From Streptomyces tateyamensis (GTDB lineage: Bacteria; Actinomycetota; Actinomycetes; Streptomycetales; Streptomycetaceae): DNA of 45,871 nt. Each line of letters begins with the position of its first letter. Position 1 is the first letter of the stretch. The notes beneath the pieces were generated by a model. That model was not told the DNA's origin, did not search any database, and saw nothing but the letters and a program-made list of their open reading frames with translations. The stretch is from positions 18,593 to 64,463 of the forward strand of contig NZ_PYBW01000083.1 in assembly GCF_003205575.1 (NCBI RefSeq). Reading direction: 5' to 3'. Made by a program: the position numbers and the translations under genes. Below, in pieces: positions 1-7,571 of the stretch.

Positions 1-1959
1 CTGGCGGTGGCCGCCGGCGCGCTGAGCCGGGCCGGCCGGGTGAGCGAGGGCAGCACGGTGAGCGACCACGAGGAGATCGAGCACCAGCAGCAGCGCTCGG
101 TCCGGCTCGCCCTGGTACCGGTGGAGTGGCGCGGCGTCAAGATCAACCTGCTCGACCCGCCGGGCCACGCCGACTTCGCCGGCGAGCTGCGGGCAGCCCT
201 GCACGCCGCCGACGCCGCCGTCTTCGTGGTCTCCGCCACCGACCTGCCGGGCGACACCGGCAGCCCCGAGCAGACCTCCCCCACTCTGGCGCTGTGGCGC
301 GAGTGCGCGGCGGCGGGGCTGCCGCGAGCCATCGCCGTCACCCACATGGATGCGGCCCGGGCCGACTTCGACGAGGTCCTGACGGCCTGTCGGCAGGCCT
401 TCGGCGAGGGCCACCCGGACTCGGTGCAACCGGTCGACCTCCCGGTGCGCACCGACGGCCAGGTGCGCGGCACCGTCGAGTTGCTCTCCGGCGAGACGCA
501 CGGCGCCGCCGCCCCGCTGCCGCCCACCGAGCCGGCCCGCGAACAGCTGGTGGAGGCGATCGCCGGCGAGGACGACGAGCTGATGGAGCGCTACCTCGGC
601 GGCGAGACCCTGGACGGGGCGGCGCTGGCCCGCGGCCTGCACGGCGCGCTGGGCCAGGACACGCTCCACCCGGTGCTGCCCGTCACCGAGGACGGCACCG
701 GCGCGGTGGACCTGCTGGACCTGATCGTCACCGCCTTCCCGCCGCCCACCGAGCGCCCGCTGCCCGAGCCGCTGGCCGCCCGCCCGCAGGGCACCGGCCC
801 GGACTCCCCGCTGGTCGCCCAGGTAATCCAGAACACCGGCGACCAGTACGTGGGCCGGCTCAGCCTGGTCCGGGTGCTGGCCGGCACCCTGCTGCCCGAC
901 CTGGGCGTGCAGGTGGCCGGTGCCGAGGCCCGGGTGGCGGGGCTGACCAGCCCGTTCGGCAAGCTGCAGCGGGCCGTCCCGCACGCGCCGGCCGGCGACC
1001 TGGCCTGCGTGGGCAAGCTGACCGCCCAGGTCGGCGACACGCTGTGCGACCCGGCCGCGCCGCTCACCCTGCCGCGCTGGGAGCTGCCCGAGCCGCTGCT
1101 GCCGGTCGCGGTGCGGGCCCGCAGCCGCAGCGACGAGGACAAGCTCGCCCAGTCGCTGGCCCGGCTGACCGCCGAGGACCCGACGGTGCGGGCCGAGCAG
1201 AACCCGGACACCCACCAGCTGGTGCTGTGGTGCACCGGCGAGGCACACGCGGGCGTGGTGCTGCACCGGTTGGCCGAGCAGTACGGCGTCCAACTGGACC
1301 AGGTCGACTACCAGGTGGCGCTGCGTCAGACCTTCGCCGGCCCGGCCACCGGGCACGGCCGGCTGGTCAAGCAGTCCGGCGGCCACGGCCAGTACGCGAT
1401 CTGCGACCTGCAGGTGGAGCCGCTGCCGGCCGGCGGCGGCTTCGAGTTCGTCGATCGGGTGGTCGGCGGCGCGGTGCCGCGCCACTACGTCCCCTCGGTG
1501 GAGAAGGGCGTGCGAGCCCAGCTGGCGAACGGGGTGGGCAACGGTTACCCGCTGGTGGACCTGCGGGTGACGCTGCTGGACGGCAAGGCGCACTCGGTCG
1601 ACTCCTCGGACGCCGCCTTCCAGACGGCCGCGGCCCTGGCGCTCAAGGACGCGGCGGGCCAGGCCTCGCTGCGGCTGCTGGAGCCGGTCGCCGAGGTGGG
1701 CGTGCTGGTGCCGGACGAGTACCTGGGCGCCGTCTTCAACGACCTGTCGGGGCGGCGCGGCCGGGTGCTGGGCACCGAGGCGGCCGGGCCGGGCCGCAGC
1801 CTGCTGCGGGCCGAGGTGCCGGAGCTGGAGCTGAGCCGGTACGCGGTCGAGCTGCGCGCCCTCACCCACGGCACCGGCTCGTTCACCCGCGCCCCGCTGC
1901 GCTACGAGCCGATGCCGCCCGCCCTGGCCGCCAAGGTGCCCGCCCCCGAACCGGGCTGA
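1..1959 (+). CDS. Elongation factor G-like GTPase (EF-G2 type), 5' truncated by window edge
   Basis: The frame is open from base 1, so the N-terminus with the P-loop lies outside the window. Visible are the switch/G2 area, a G3 motif DPPGHADF (DTPGHxDF in true EF-G), and THMD where a canonical G4 would be NKxD. After these come translation-factor domain II and EF-G domains III-V, with residues near 440-460 resembling the domain IV loop entry. The sequence is far from housekeeping FusA and fits the actinobacterial EF-G-like protein 2. That family is translation-factor-like, but its exact role on the ribosome is unsettled. The altered guanine-specificity motif suggests weak or changed nucleotide preference. 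It converges on the acyl-CoA synthetase gene 51 bp away. Confidence 0.88.
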   Translation: MAVAAGALSRAGRVSEGSTVSDHEEIEHQQQRSVRLALVPVEWRGVKINLLDPPGHADFAGELRAALHAADAAVFVVSATDLPGDTGSPEQTSPTLALWRECAAAGLPRAIAVTHMDAARADFDEVLTACRQAFGEGHPDSVQPVDLPVRTDGQVRGTVELLSGETHGAAAPLPPTEPAREQLVEAIAGEDDELMERYLGGETLDGAALARGLHGALGQDTLHPVLPVTEDGTGAVDLLDLIVTAFPPPTERPLPEPLAARPQGTGPDSPLVAQVIQNTGDQYVGRLSLVRVLAGTLLPDLGVQVAGAEARVAGLTSPFGKLQRAVPHAPAGDLACVGKLTAQVGDTLCDPAAPLTLPRWELPEPLLPVAVRARSRSDEDKLAQSLARLTAEDPTVRAEQNPDTHQLVLWCTGEAHAGVVLHRLAEQYGVQLDQVDYQVALRQTFAGPATGHGRLVKQSGGHGQYAICDLQVEPLPAGGGFEFVDRVVGGAVPRHYVPSVEKGVRAQLANGVGNGYPLVDLRVTLLDGKAHSVDSSDAAFQTAAALALKDAAGQASLRLLEPVAEVGVLVPDEYLGAVFNDLSGRRGRVLGTEAAGPGRSLLRAEVPELELSRYAVELRALTHGTGSFTRAPLRYEPMPPALAAKVPAPEPG

Positions 1960-2010
1960 CCGGCCAGGGGCGGACCGGCCCCCGGCCGGACAGGACCTGA
2001 CCGGCCAGGC

Positions 2011-3651
2011 CTAGCCGGGCAGTCCCTGGCCGAGCAGCCGCACCGACTCCTCGCGCATCTCCACCTTGCGGACCTTGCCGGTCACCGTCATCGGGAACGC
2101 CTCCACCAGGTGGACGTAGCGCGGGATCTTGTAGTGCGCCAGCCGCCCGGTGCAGAAGGTGCGCAGCGCCTCGGCGGTCAGCTCAGGCGCGCCGGGGCGC
2201 AGCCGGATCCAGGCCATCAGCTCCTCGCCGTACTTCTCGTCCGGCACCCCGACCACCTGGGCGTCCAGCACGTCGGGGTGGGTGAGCAGGAACTCCTCGA
2301 TCTCGCGCGGGTAGATGTTCTCGCCGCCGCGGATCACCATGTCCTTGATCCGTCCGGTGATCGCCAGGAAGCCGTCCTGGTCCATCACCGCCAGGTCGCC
2401 GGTGTGCATCCAGCCCTCGGCGTCGACGGCCTCGGCGGTCTTGGCCGGCTCCTCCCAGTAGCCGAGCATCACCGAGTAGCCGCGGGTGCAGAGCTCGCCG
2501 GCGCTGCCGCGCGGCACGGTGGCCCCGGTGACCGGGTCGACCACCTTGACCTCCAGATGCGGCCCGACCCGCCCGACGGTGCGGATCCGCTGCTCGAAGG
2601 CGTCGTCGGTGCGGGTCTGGGTGGAGACCGGGGAGGTCTCGGTCATGCCGTAGCAGATGGACACCTCGCGCATGTTCATCTTCTCGATGACCTGCCGCAT
2701 CACCTCGGCCGGGCAGGGCGAGCCGGCCATGATGCCGGTGCGCAGCGAGCCGAGCTCGTGCCGGTCGAAGGAGGGGTCGTTGAGGAGGGCGATGAACATG
2801 GTCGGCACGCCGTAGAGCGAGGTGCAGCGCTCGGCGGCCACGGCGGCCAGGGTGGCGGCGGGGTCGAAGGCGGGGGCCGGGATCACCACGCAGGCGCCGT
2901 GCGAGGTGGCGGCCAGATTGCCCATCACCATGCCGAAGCAGTGGTAGAACGGCACGGGCACGCAGATCCGGTCCTGCTCGGTGTACCCGCACAGCTCGGC
3001 GACGAAGTACCCGTTGTTCAGGATGTTGCGGTGGGAGAGGGTGGCGCCCTTGGGGAAGCCGGTGGTGCCCGAGGTGTACTGGATGTTGATCGGGTCGTCC
3101 GGCGACAGGCCCGCGGTGATCGCCGCCAGCTCGGCCGGGTCGGCCTGCTGACCGGCCGTCAGCACCCCGGCCCAGGAGTCCTCGCCGATCAGCAGCACCT
3201 CGCGCAGCTCGGGGCAGTTCGGCCGGGCCTCGGCCAGCATCCCGGCGTAGTCGGAGCTCTTGTGGGCGGGCATCGCCACCACGGTGCGCGCGCCGGACTG
3301 GCGCAGCACGTACTCCAGCTCGTGGGTGCGGTAGCCGGGGTTGATGCTGACCAGGATCGCGCCGAGGCGGGCGGTGGCGTACTGCAGCAGCACCCACTCC
3401 GGGCAGTTCGGCGACCAGATGCCGACCCGGTCGCCGGTGCGCACCCCGAGTGCGAGCAGGCCGCGGGCCACCACGTCCACCTCGGCGAGCAGCTCGCGGT
3501 AGCTCCAGCGGCGCCCGCTCGGCAGGTCGACCAGGGCCTCGCGGTCGCCGTGGGCGGCGGCGGTGCGGGCCAGGTTGGCGCCGATGGTCTCGGTGAGCAG
3601 CGGGGGCTCGGCCGGTCCGTGGGCGTGGCTGAGCGGGACGGCGGCGGTCAT
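2011..3651 (-). CDS. Acyl-CoA synthetase (AMP-binding, fatty-acid CoA ligase type)
   Basis: This 546-residue protein belongs to the ANL adenylating superfamily. The AMP-binding P-loop reads YTSGTTGFPKGA, the adenine-site motif is YGMTETSP, the hinge region has GRIKDMVIRGGENIYP, and the C-terminal catalytic lysine sits in TVTGKVRK. It should activate a carboxylic acid, probably a medium- or long-chain fatty acid, to the acyl-CoA through an acyl-adenylate in the cytosol. The ATG start follows the alignment of the family N-terminus, and length is normal. It is monocistronic on the minus strand, lying 111 bp downstream of the fpg gene. Substrate chain length cannot be read from the sequence. Confidence 0.93.
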   Translation of the reverse strand: MTAAVPLSHAHGPAEPPLLTETIGANLARTAAAHGDREALVDLPSGRRWSYRELLAEVDVVARGLLALGVRTGDRVGIWSPNCPEWVLLQYATARLGAILVSINPGYRTHELEYVLRQSGARTVVAMPAHKSSDYAGMLAEARPNCPELREVLLIGEDSWAGVLTAGQQADPAELAAITAGLSPDDPINIQYTSGTTGFPKGATLSHRNILNNGYFVAELCGYTEQDRICVPVPFYHCFGMVMGNLAATSHGACVVIPAPAFDPAATLAAVAAERCTSLYGVPTMFIALLNDPSFDRHELGSLRTGIMAGSPCPAEVMRQVIEKMNMREVSICYGMTETSPVSTQTRTDDAFEQRIRTVGRVGPHLEVKVVDPVTGATVPRGSAGELCTRGYSVMLGYWEEPAKTAEAVDAEGWMHTGDLAVMDQDGFLAITGRIKDMVIRGGENIYPREIEEFLLTHPDVLDAQVVGVPDEKYGEELMAWIRLRPGAPELTAEALRTFCTGRLAHYKIPRYVHLVEAFPMTVTGKVRKVEMREESVRLLGQGLPG

Positions 3652-3762
3652 CGGGCGGCTCCGGCGGCGAAAGCGAGGGTGACGATCGGCTGATCAGCGA
3701 GGGTGCCATACCCAGCGCCCCCCGGGCCATGCCTGGGCCACCGGGCCCCGCCCGGCGGCGGC

Positions 3763-4635
3763 CTACTTGAGCAGGCGTGACATCCGACGGTCCGCCAGCA
3801 CCTTGCCGCCGGTCTGGCAGGTCGGGCAGTACTGCAGCGCGGAGTCGGCGAAGGACACCTCGCGGATGGTGTCCCCGCAGACCGGGCACGGCAGGCCGGC
3901 CCGGCCGTGCACCCGCAGGCCGGTCTTCTTCTCCGCCTTGAGCTCCCCGGCCGCCAGGCCCCGGGAGCGCTCCACGGCCTCGCGCAGGGTGGCACCGATC
4001 GCTCCGTACAGGGTGGCCAGCTCCGTACCGGTGAGCTTGGCGGCAAGCTTGAACGGGGAGAGCTTCGCGGCGTGCAGGATCTCGTCGGAGTAGGCGTTGC
4101 CGATCCCCGCCAGCACGCTCTGGTCCCGCAGCACCCCCTTGAGCTGGCGCTTCTCCGCGCGCAGCAGGGCGGCCAGCGACTCCTCGGTGAAGTCGGCGGC
4201 CAGCGGGTCGGGGCCGAGCCGGGCGATGCCGGGCACCTCGGCGGGGTCGGCGACGCAGTAGACGGCCAGCCGCTTCTGGGTGCCGGCCTCGGTCAGGTCG
4301 AAGCCGGCGGCATCGGGGGAAGGGTCCGCGAGCGCCACCCGCAGCGCGAGCGGTCCCTTGCCGGGGCGCGGCGGCTCGGCGGAGAGCTTCTGCTGCCAGC
4401 GCAGCCAGCCGGCCCGGGCCAGGTGCACCACCAGGTGCAGGTCACCGGCGGTGACGACGAGGAACTTGCCGCGCCGCCCGACCGCGCTGACGGTGCACCC
4501 CTGGAGCGCGGTGACCGGCGGGTCGTAGGTCTTGAGCACGTTGACCGCCACGGCGTACACCCGCCCGATCTGCCGGCCGACCAGGTGCTCGGCCAGGAAG
4601 GCGGACAGGGCTTCGACTTCGGGCAGTTCCGGCAC
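3763..4635 (-). CDS. Fpg/Nei-family DNA glycosylase
   Basis: This is a 290-residue base-excision repair enzyme starting GTG-PELPEVE. The start codon is removed so that Pro2 becomes the catalytic nucleophile and Glu3 the general acid. The helix-two-turn-helix region reads LAGIGNAYSDEIL, matching the family's G-x-G-N-x-Y-x-D-E motif. The C-terminal zinc finger is CPVC...CPTC followed by QTGGKVLADRR, which contains the finger-loop arginine. It should excise oxidised purines or pyrimidines and nick the abasic site. The frame stays open far upstream, but only the start at 4635 gives the obligatory PE N-terminus. It diverges from the glutaminase gene across 66 bp. Fpg versus Nei specificity is not certain. 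Confidence 0.93.
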   Translation of the reverse strand: MPELPEVEALSAFLAEHLVGRQIGRVYAVAVNVLKTYDPPVTALQGCTVSAVGRRGKFLVVTAGDLHLVVHLARAGWLRWQQKLSAEPPRPGKGPLALRVALADPSPDAAGFDLTEAGTQKRLAVYCVADPAEVPGIARLGPDPLAADFTEESLAALLRAEKRQLKGVLRDQSVLAGIGNAYSDEILHAAKLSPFKLAAKLTGTELATLYGAIGATLREAVERSRGLAAGELKAEKKTGLRVHGRAGLPCPVCGDTIREVSFADSALQYCPTCQTGGKVLADRRMSRLLK

Positions 4636-4701
4636 CCTCCCAGTCTGCCCCGCCCGCACCGCCGGGCCACGGCGCCACACCAGGACAAATATGGTGATCA
4701 C

Positions 4702-5610
4702 ATGGACCTCCGCCGTGAACTGCAGCGCGCCCACGACGCCGCGCGCCCGACCCTGGCCACCGGCCGGGTGGCCGACTACATCCCGGCCCTCGGCGCGGCC
4801 GACCCGAACGCCTTCGGGCTCGCGCTCGCCACGGTGGACGGCGAGGTGCACGGCGTCGGGGACTGGCAGACCGACTTCTCCATCCAGTCGGTCTCCAAGC
4901 TCTTCACCCTCGCCCTCGCGCTGGCCACCGGCGAGGCGGTCTGGCACCGGGTCGGCCGCGAGCCCTCCGGCACCCCGTTCAACTCGCTGGTCCAGCTGGA
5001 GACCGAGCACGGGATCCCGCGCAACCCGTTCATCAACGCGGGCGCCGTGGTGGTCACCGACCGGCTGCTCACCCTGACCGGCGACGCGGCCGGCGCCGTG
5101 CGCGAGTTCCTGCGCGCCGAGTCCGGCAACCCGCGGCTGGACACCGACCTGGTGGTCGCCGCCTCCGAGGCCGAGCACGGGCACCGCAACGCGGCGCTGG
5201 CCCACTTCATCGCCAGCTACGGGAACCTGGAGAACCCGGTCGAGGCGGTGCTGGGCCACTACTACGCGCACTGCGCGATCACCGCCTCCTGCCGCGACCT
5301 GGCGCTGGCCGGCCTGTTCCTGGCCCGGCACGGCGTGCGCCGCAACGGCGGCCGGCTGCTCTCGCGCAGCGAGGCCAAGCGGATCAACGCCGTGCTGCTC
5401 ACCTGCGGCACCTACGACGCGGCCGGCGAGTTCGCCTACCGGGTCGGGCTGCCCGGCAAGAGCGGGGTCGGCGGCGGGATCCTCGCGGTGGTGCCGGGCC
5501 GGGGCACCCTCTGCGCCTGGGGCCCGGCGCTGGACCGGGCCGGCAACTCGGTGGGCGCGGTCGCCGCGCTGGACGCCTTCACCACCGCCACCGGCTGGTC
5601 CATCTTCTGA
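4702..5610 (+). CDS. glsA: Glutaminase A (serine-dependent, beta-lactamase-like fold)
   Basis: This 302-residue protein hydrolyses L-glutamine to glutamate and ammonia in the cytosol. The catalytic S-x-x-K motif is S63-V-S-K66, preceded by the family signature GDWQTDFSIQ. Further conserved blocks are NPFINAGA, GNLENPVE with a following YY, KSGVGGGI and the terminal GNSVGA. Length is typical of bacterial GlsA (about 300-310). The ATG at 4702 is chosen because the family N-terminus begins there, although no strong Shine-Dalgarno sequence precedes it. The same frame is open upstream but antisense to the glycosylase gene. Monocistronic, divergent from the fpg-type gene. Confidence 0.95.
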   Translation: MDLRRELQRAHDAARPTLATGRVADYIPALGAADPNAFGLALATVDGEVHGVGDWQTDFSIQSVSKLFTLALALATGEAVWHRVGREPSGTPFNSLVQLETEHGIPRNPFINAGAVVVTDRLLTLTGDAAGAVREFLRAESGNPRLDTDLVVAASEAEHGHRNAALAHFIASYGNLENPVEAVLGHYYAHCAITASCRDLALAGLFLARHGVRRNGGRLLSRSEAKRINAVLLTCGTYDAAGEFAYRVGLPGKSGVGGGILAVVPGRGTLCAWGPALDRAGNSVGAVAALDAFTTATGWSIF

Positions 5611-5689
5611 CGACACGTCAGCCGCCTGCCGGGCGGCGGGTACGGCGGCGGCTAGCCTGGGCGCGCCCCGATGCGACCAGGAGCCGTCG

Positions 5690-6388
5690 ATGACCCCGAC
5701 ACCCCGGGCAGCCCTGCAGGAGCTGCGCGCCGAGCTGACCCCGGCCGAGTCGGCCAACCGGCTGGTGCCCAGGATCGAGCAGGGCAGCGCGCCGGTCCCG
5801 CTCCTGGCCGAGCTGGCCGCCCAGCAGTACCGGATCATCCGCAGCGACCGGCGCAGCTTCCTGGTGCTGGCGGCGCGCTGCGCTGACTCCCCGGCCGGCG
5901 GCTACTTCAGCCGGCTCGCGGACGGGGAGTCGCTGGCGCTGGCCGCCCTGTCCGGGTACGCCGCCGCCTGCGGGCTCTCCGAGGCCCAGCTGCCCGGGCG
6001 CGCCCCGCTGGCCGGCTGCCAGGCCTACCCGCACCAGCTCGCCTGGCTGGCCCTGAACGGCGAGCCGACCGCCGCGGTGCTCGCGCTGGCCGCCAACTTC
6101 GCCGCCTGGGGCGGGTACTGCGCCGCCACCGCCCGGGCGCTGCGCCGCCACTACGGGTTCTCCGACGCGGCCTGCGCCTTCTTCGACTTCTTCGCCACCC
6201 CGGCCCCCGAGCTGGAGGAGGAGGCCGTCCGGGTGGTCGCCGCGGCCGGCCTGGACGAGGCGCGGCTGGCAGCCGGCCGCGAGTACGGCCGGCTGCTGCA
6301 GAGCTACGAGCTGATGTTCTGGAACACCCTGGCCGACCTCTCCCCCGCCGCCGAACCACCGGTCGACCCGGGCCTGGGCCTGGCCTGA
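5690..6388 (+). CDS. TenA/heme-oxygenase-like helical protein
   Basis: This 232-residue, almost entirely alpha-helical protein starts at ATG behind a good AGGAG ribosome site (5681-5685). The helix pattern, the QQYRII segment near residue 45, the GGYFSRLADGE loop and the FDFFATP segment resemble the heme-oxygenase-like fold shared by TenA, PqqC and related proteins. TenA-type proteins act in thiamine salvage. The catalytic cysteine typical of TenA-C is not obvious, and no thiamine genes are nearby, so a substrate cannot be assigned. It follows glutaminase by 79 bp on the same strand and is probably transcribed separately. Confidence 0.7.
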   Translation: MTPTPRAALQELRAELTPAESANRLVPRIEQGSAPVPLLAELAAQQYRIIRSDRRSFLVLAARCADSPAGGYFSRLADGESLALAALSGYAAACGLSEAQLPGRAPLAGCQAYPHQLAWLALNGEPTAAVLALAANFAAWGGYCAATARALRRHYGFSDAACAFFDFFATPAPELEEEAVRVVAAAGLDEARLAAGREYGRLLQSYELMFWNTLADLSPAAEPPVDPGLGLA

Positions 6389-6482
6389 GCACCGGCTCTG
6401 GTTGCCCCGGTCCGGGCCCCGGGCGCAGGCTGGAGGGGTCGGCGGGCCATCCGGCCGGCCCCTGAAGCGTGGGGAGACAGCG

Positions 6483-6644
6483 ATGTCCACGGTCAGCCCC
6501 GAGCCTCCCGGCACGACCGGGGAACCCTCCAAGACGGCCGCGGCGGAGGCGACCGTCGATCTGGAGGGCGTCACCTCCGAGCAGGTGCAGCACGCCCAGG
6601 ACGAGAACCGCGCGGAGGGCGACCCCTACGAGGACCCGGAGTGA
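6483..6644 (+). CDS. Small acidic hypothetical protein (53 aa)
   Basis: An ATG at 6483 preceded by GGGGAGA opens a 53-codon frame with strong third-position GC. The peptide is rich in Glu, Asp, Pro and Thr, ends in YEDPE, and has no membrane segment or cysteine. It looks intrinsically disordered apart from a short predicted helix around GVTSEQVQHAQDEN. The stop codon lies 4 bp before the ATG of the SRPBCC gene, so the two are very likely co-transcribed. I do not recognise the family, and no function is proposed. Confidence 0.65.
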   Translation: MSTVSPEPPGTTGEPSKTAAAEATVDLEGVTSEQVQHAQDENRAEGDPYEDPE

Positions 6645-6648
6645 TCGG

Positions 6649-7098
6649 ATGCACACCCTGGAAGAGCAGATCGACATCGACGTCCCGGTCCAGGTGGCCT
6701 GGGAGCAGCTGCACCGCGTGCAGGACTATCCCCGGTTCGTGGACGGGGTCCGGCACGCCCACTCGCACGGCGGGCACCGGGCGCACCTGGACATCGAGGT
6801 GGCCGGCCAGGAGCGGGTCTTCGAGACCGCGATCAAGGACCTCGGCGGCAACCAGGTGATGGACTGGCGCACCCTGGACAGCGCCCACCTGCACGGCACC
6901 GTGGTGCTGCGCGAGCTGGACACCGGGTCCACCCAGCTCCAGGTCCGGGTGGAGTACGAGCCCGAAGCCGTCGAGGACACCTTCGGCGGCCCGCACGGCT
7001 TCGCCCAGTCCGGCGCCATCGAGCGCACCGTGCGCCACGACCTGGTGCAGTTCAAGGCCCTGGTCGAGGCCGAACGCCCGCTCCCCGGCGGCCCCTGA
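6649..7098 (+). CDS. SRPBCC / polyketide-cyclase-type ligand-binding protein
   Basis: This 149-residue protein has the layout of the START/Bet v1 (SRPBCC) fold. It has an N-terminal strand EEQIDIDVPV, a VAWEQLHRVQDYPRFVDGV helix pair, a curved sheet, and a long C-terminal helix from about residue 120. Similar actinobacterial stand-alone proteins are annotated as cyclase/dehydrase or ribosome-association toxin RatA-like, and most bind an unknown hydrophobic ligand. It begins 4 bp after the small acidic ORF and is therefore probably its operon partner. It is the last gene of normal composition before the low-GC caspase-kinase island. Confidence 0.8.
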   Translation: MHTLEEQIDIDVPVQVAWEQLHRVQDYPRFVDGVRHAHSHGGHRAHLDIEVAGQERVFETAIKDLGGNQVMDWRTLDSAHLHGTVVLRELDTGSTQLQVRVEYEPEAVEDTFGGPHGFAQSGAIERTVRHDLVQFKALVEAERPLPGGP

Positions 7099-7571
7099 CC
7101 GGCTGCGCCCCACCGCCGCCTCCAACTCCGCGCAGGCCCGCACCGCCTCCGCCGACTGCGCCGCTGGCGCCCCGGCCAGCACCAACCCCGTCCGCCTGGT
7201 CCGTTCCGCGGCCAGGCGGACGGCCTGGTGCGCGATCCACGCCCGCAGCACGGCCGTCGCAGCCGTAACCGGCACAGCGACGGGCCAGGCACCCGTGATC
7301 AGGTCCAGCACACAGATGAAAGCCTGGACCGCCTCCCGATGAAGCGGCTCGATGTCACCCTTCCGGCCGCGATCGACAGGATGCTTCATGGGTCGGTCTG
7401 CAACCTCGCCTGACATGTCCACCCGATACCCCCACATGCACTTCACGGCGAACTGCCACAGCCCCCAACCGAAATCTTGGTGAATCGGTGGCCACCAACT
7501 CGTCGACACGCTAAGGTTCTAGCACCTTTCGACGCCTTCCCGTCCTGCTCGACCCCTGGCGGGATGAGCGA
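7099..7571. other. Unassigned 473-bp gap upstream of the caspase-kinase gene
   Basis: No convincing intact gene lies here. On the minus strand a frame running leftward from an ATG at 7416 has coding-like third-position GC between about 7345 and 7099. It encodes a helical, Ala/Arg-rich stretch (for example LRAWIAHQAVRLAAERTR), but it then continues antisense through the whole SRPBCC gene. It may be the remnant of a gene whose 3' end was lost when the island arrived. From about 7420 rightward the composition drops in GC, matching the gene that follows. No repeats resembling attachment sites were found. Confidence 0.4.

Noticed and set aside
1956..2009. 13-bp direct repeat CTGACCGGCCAGG (1956-1968 and 1997-2009)
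   Set aside because: Only 28 bp apart between converging genes, with no integrase or tRNA; too small to be an attachment site and likely low-complexity GC sequence.
4636..5838. Minus-strand extension of the Fpg/Nei gene through the glutaminase gene
   Set aside because: The enzyme must begin M/V-PELPE with Pro2 as nucleophile, and glutaminase fills the other strand with clear motifs.
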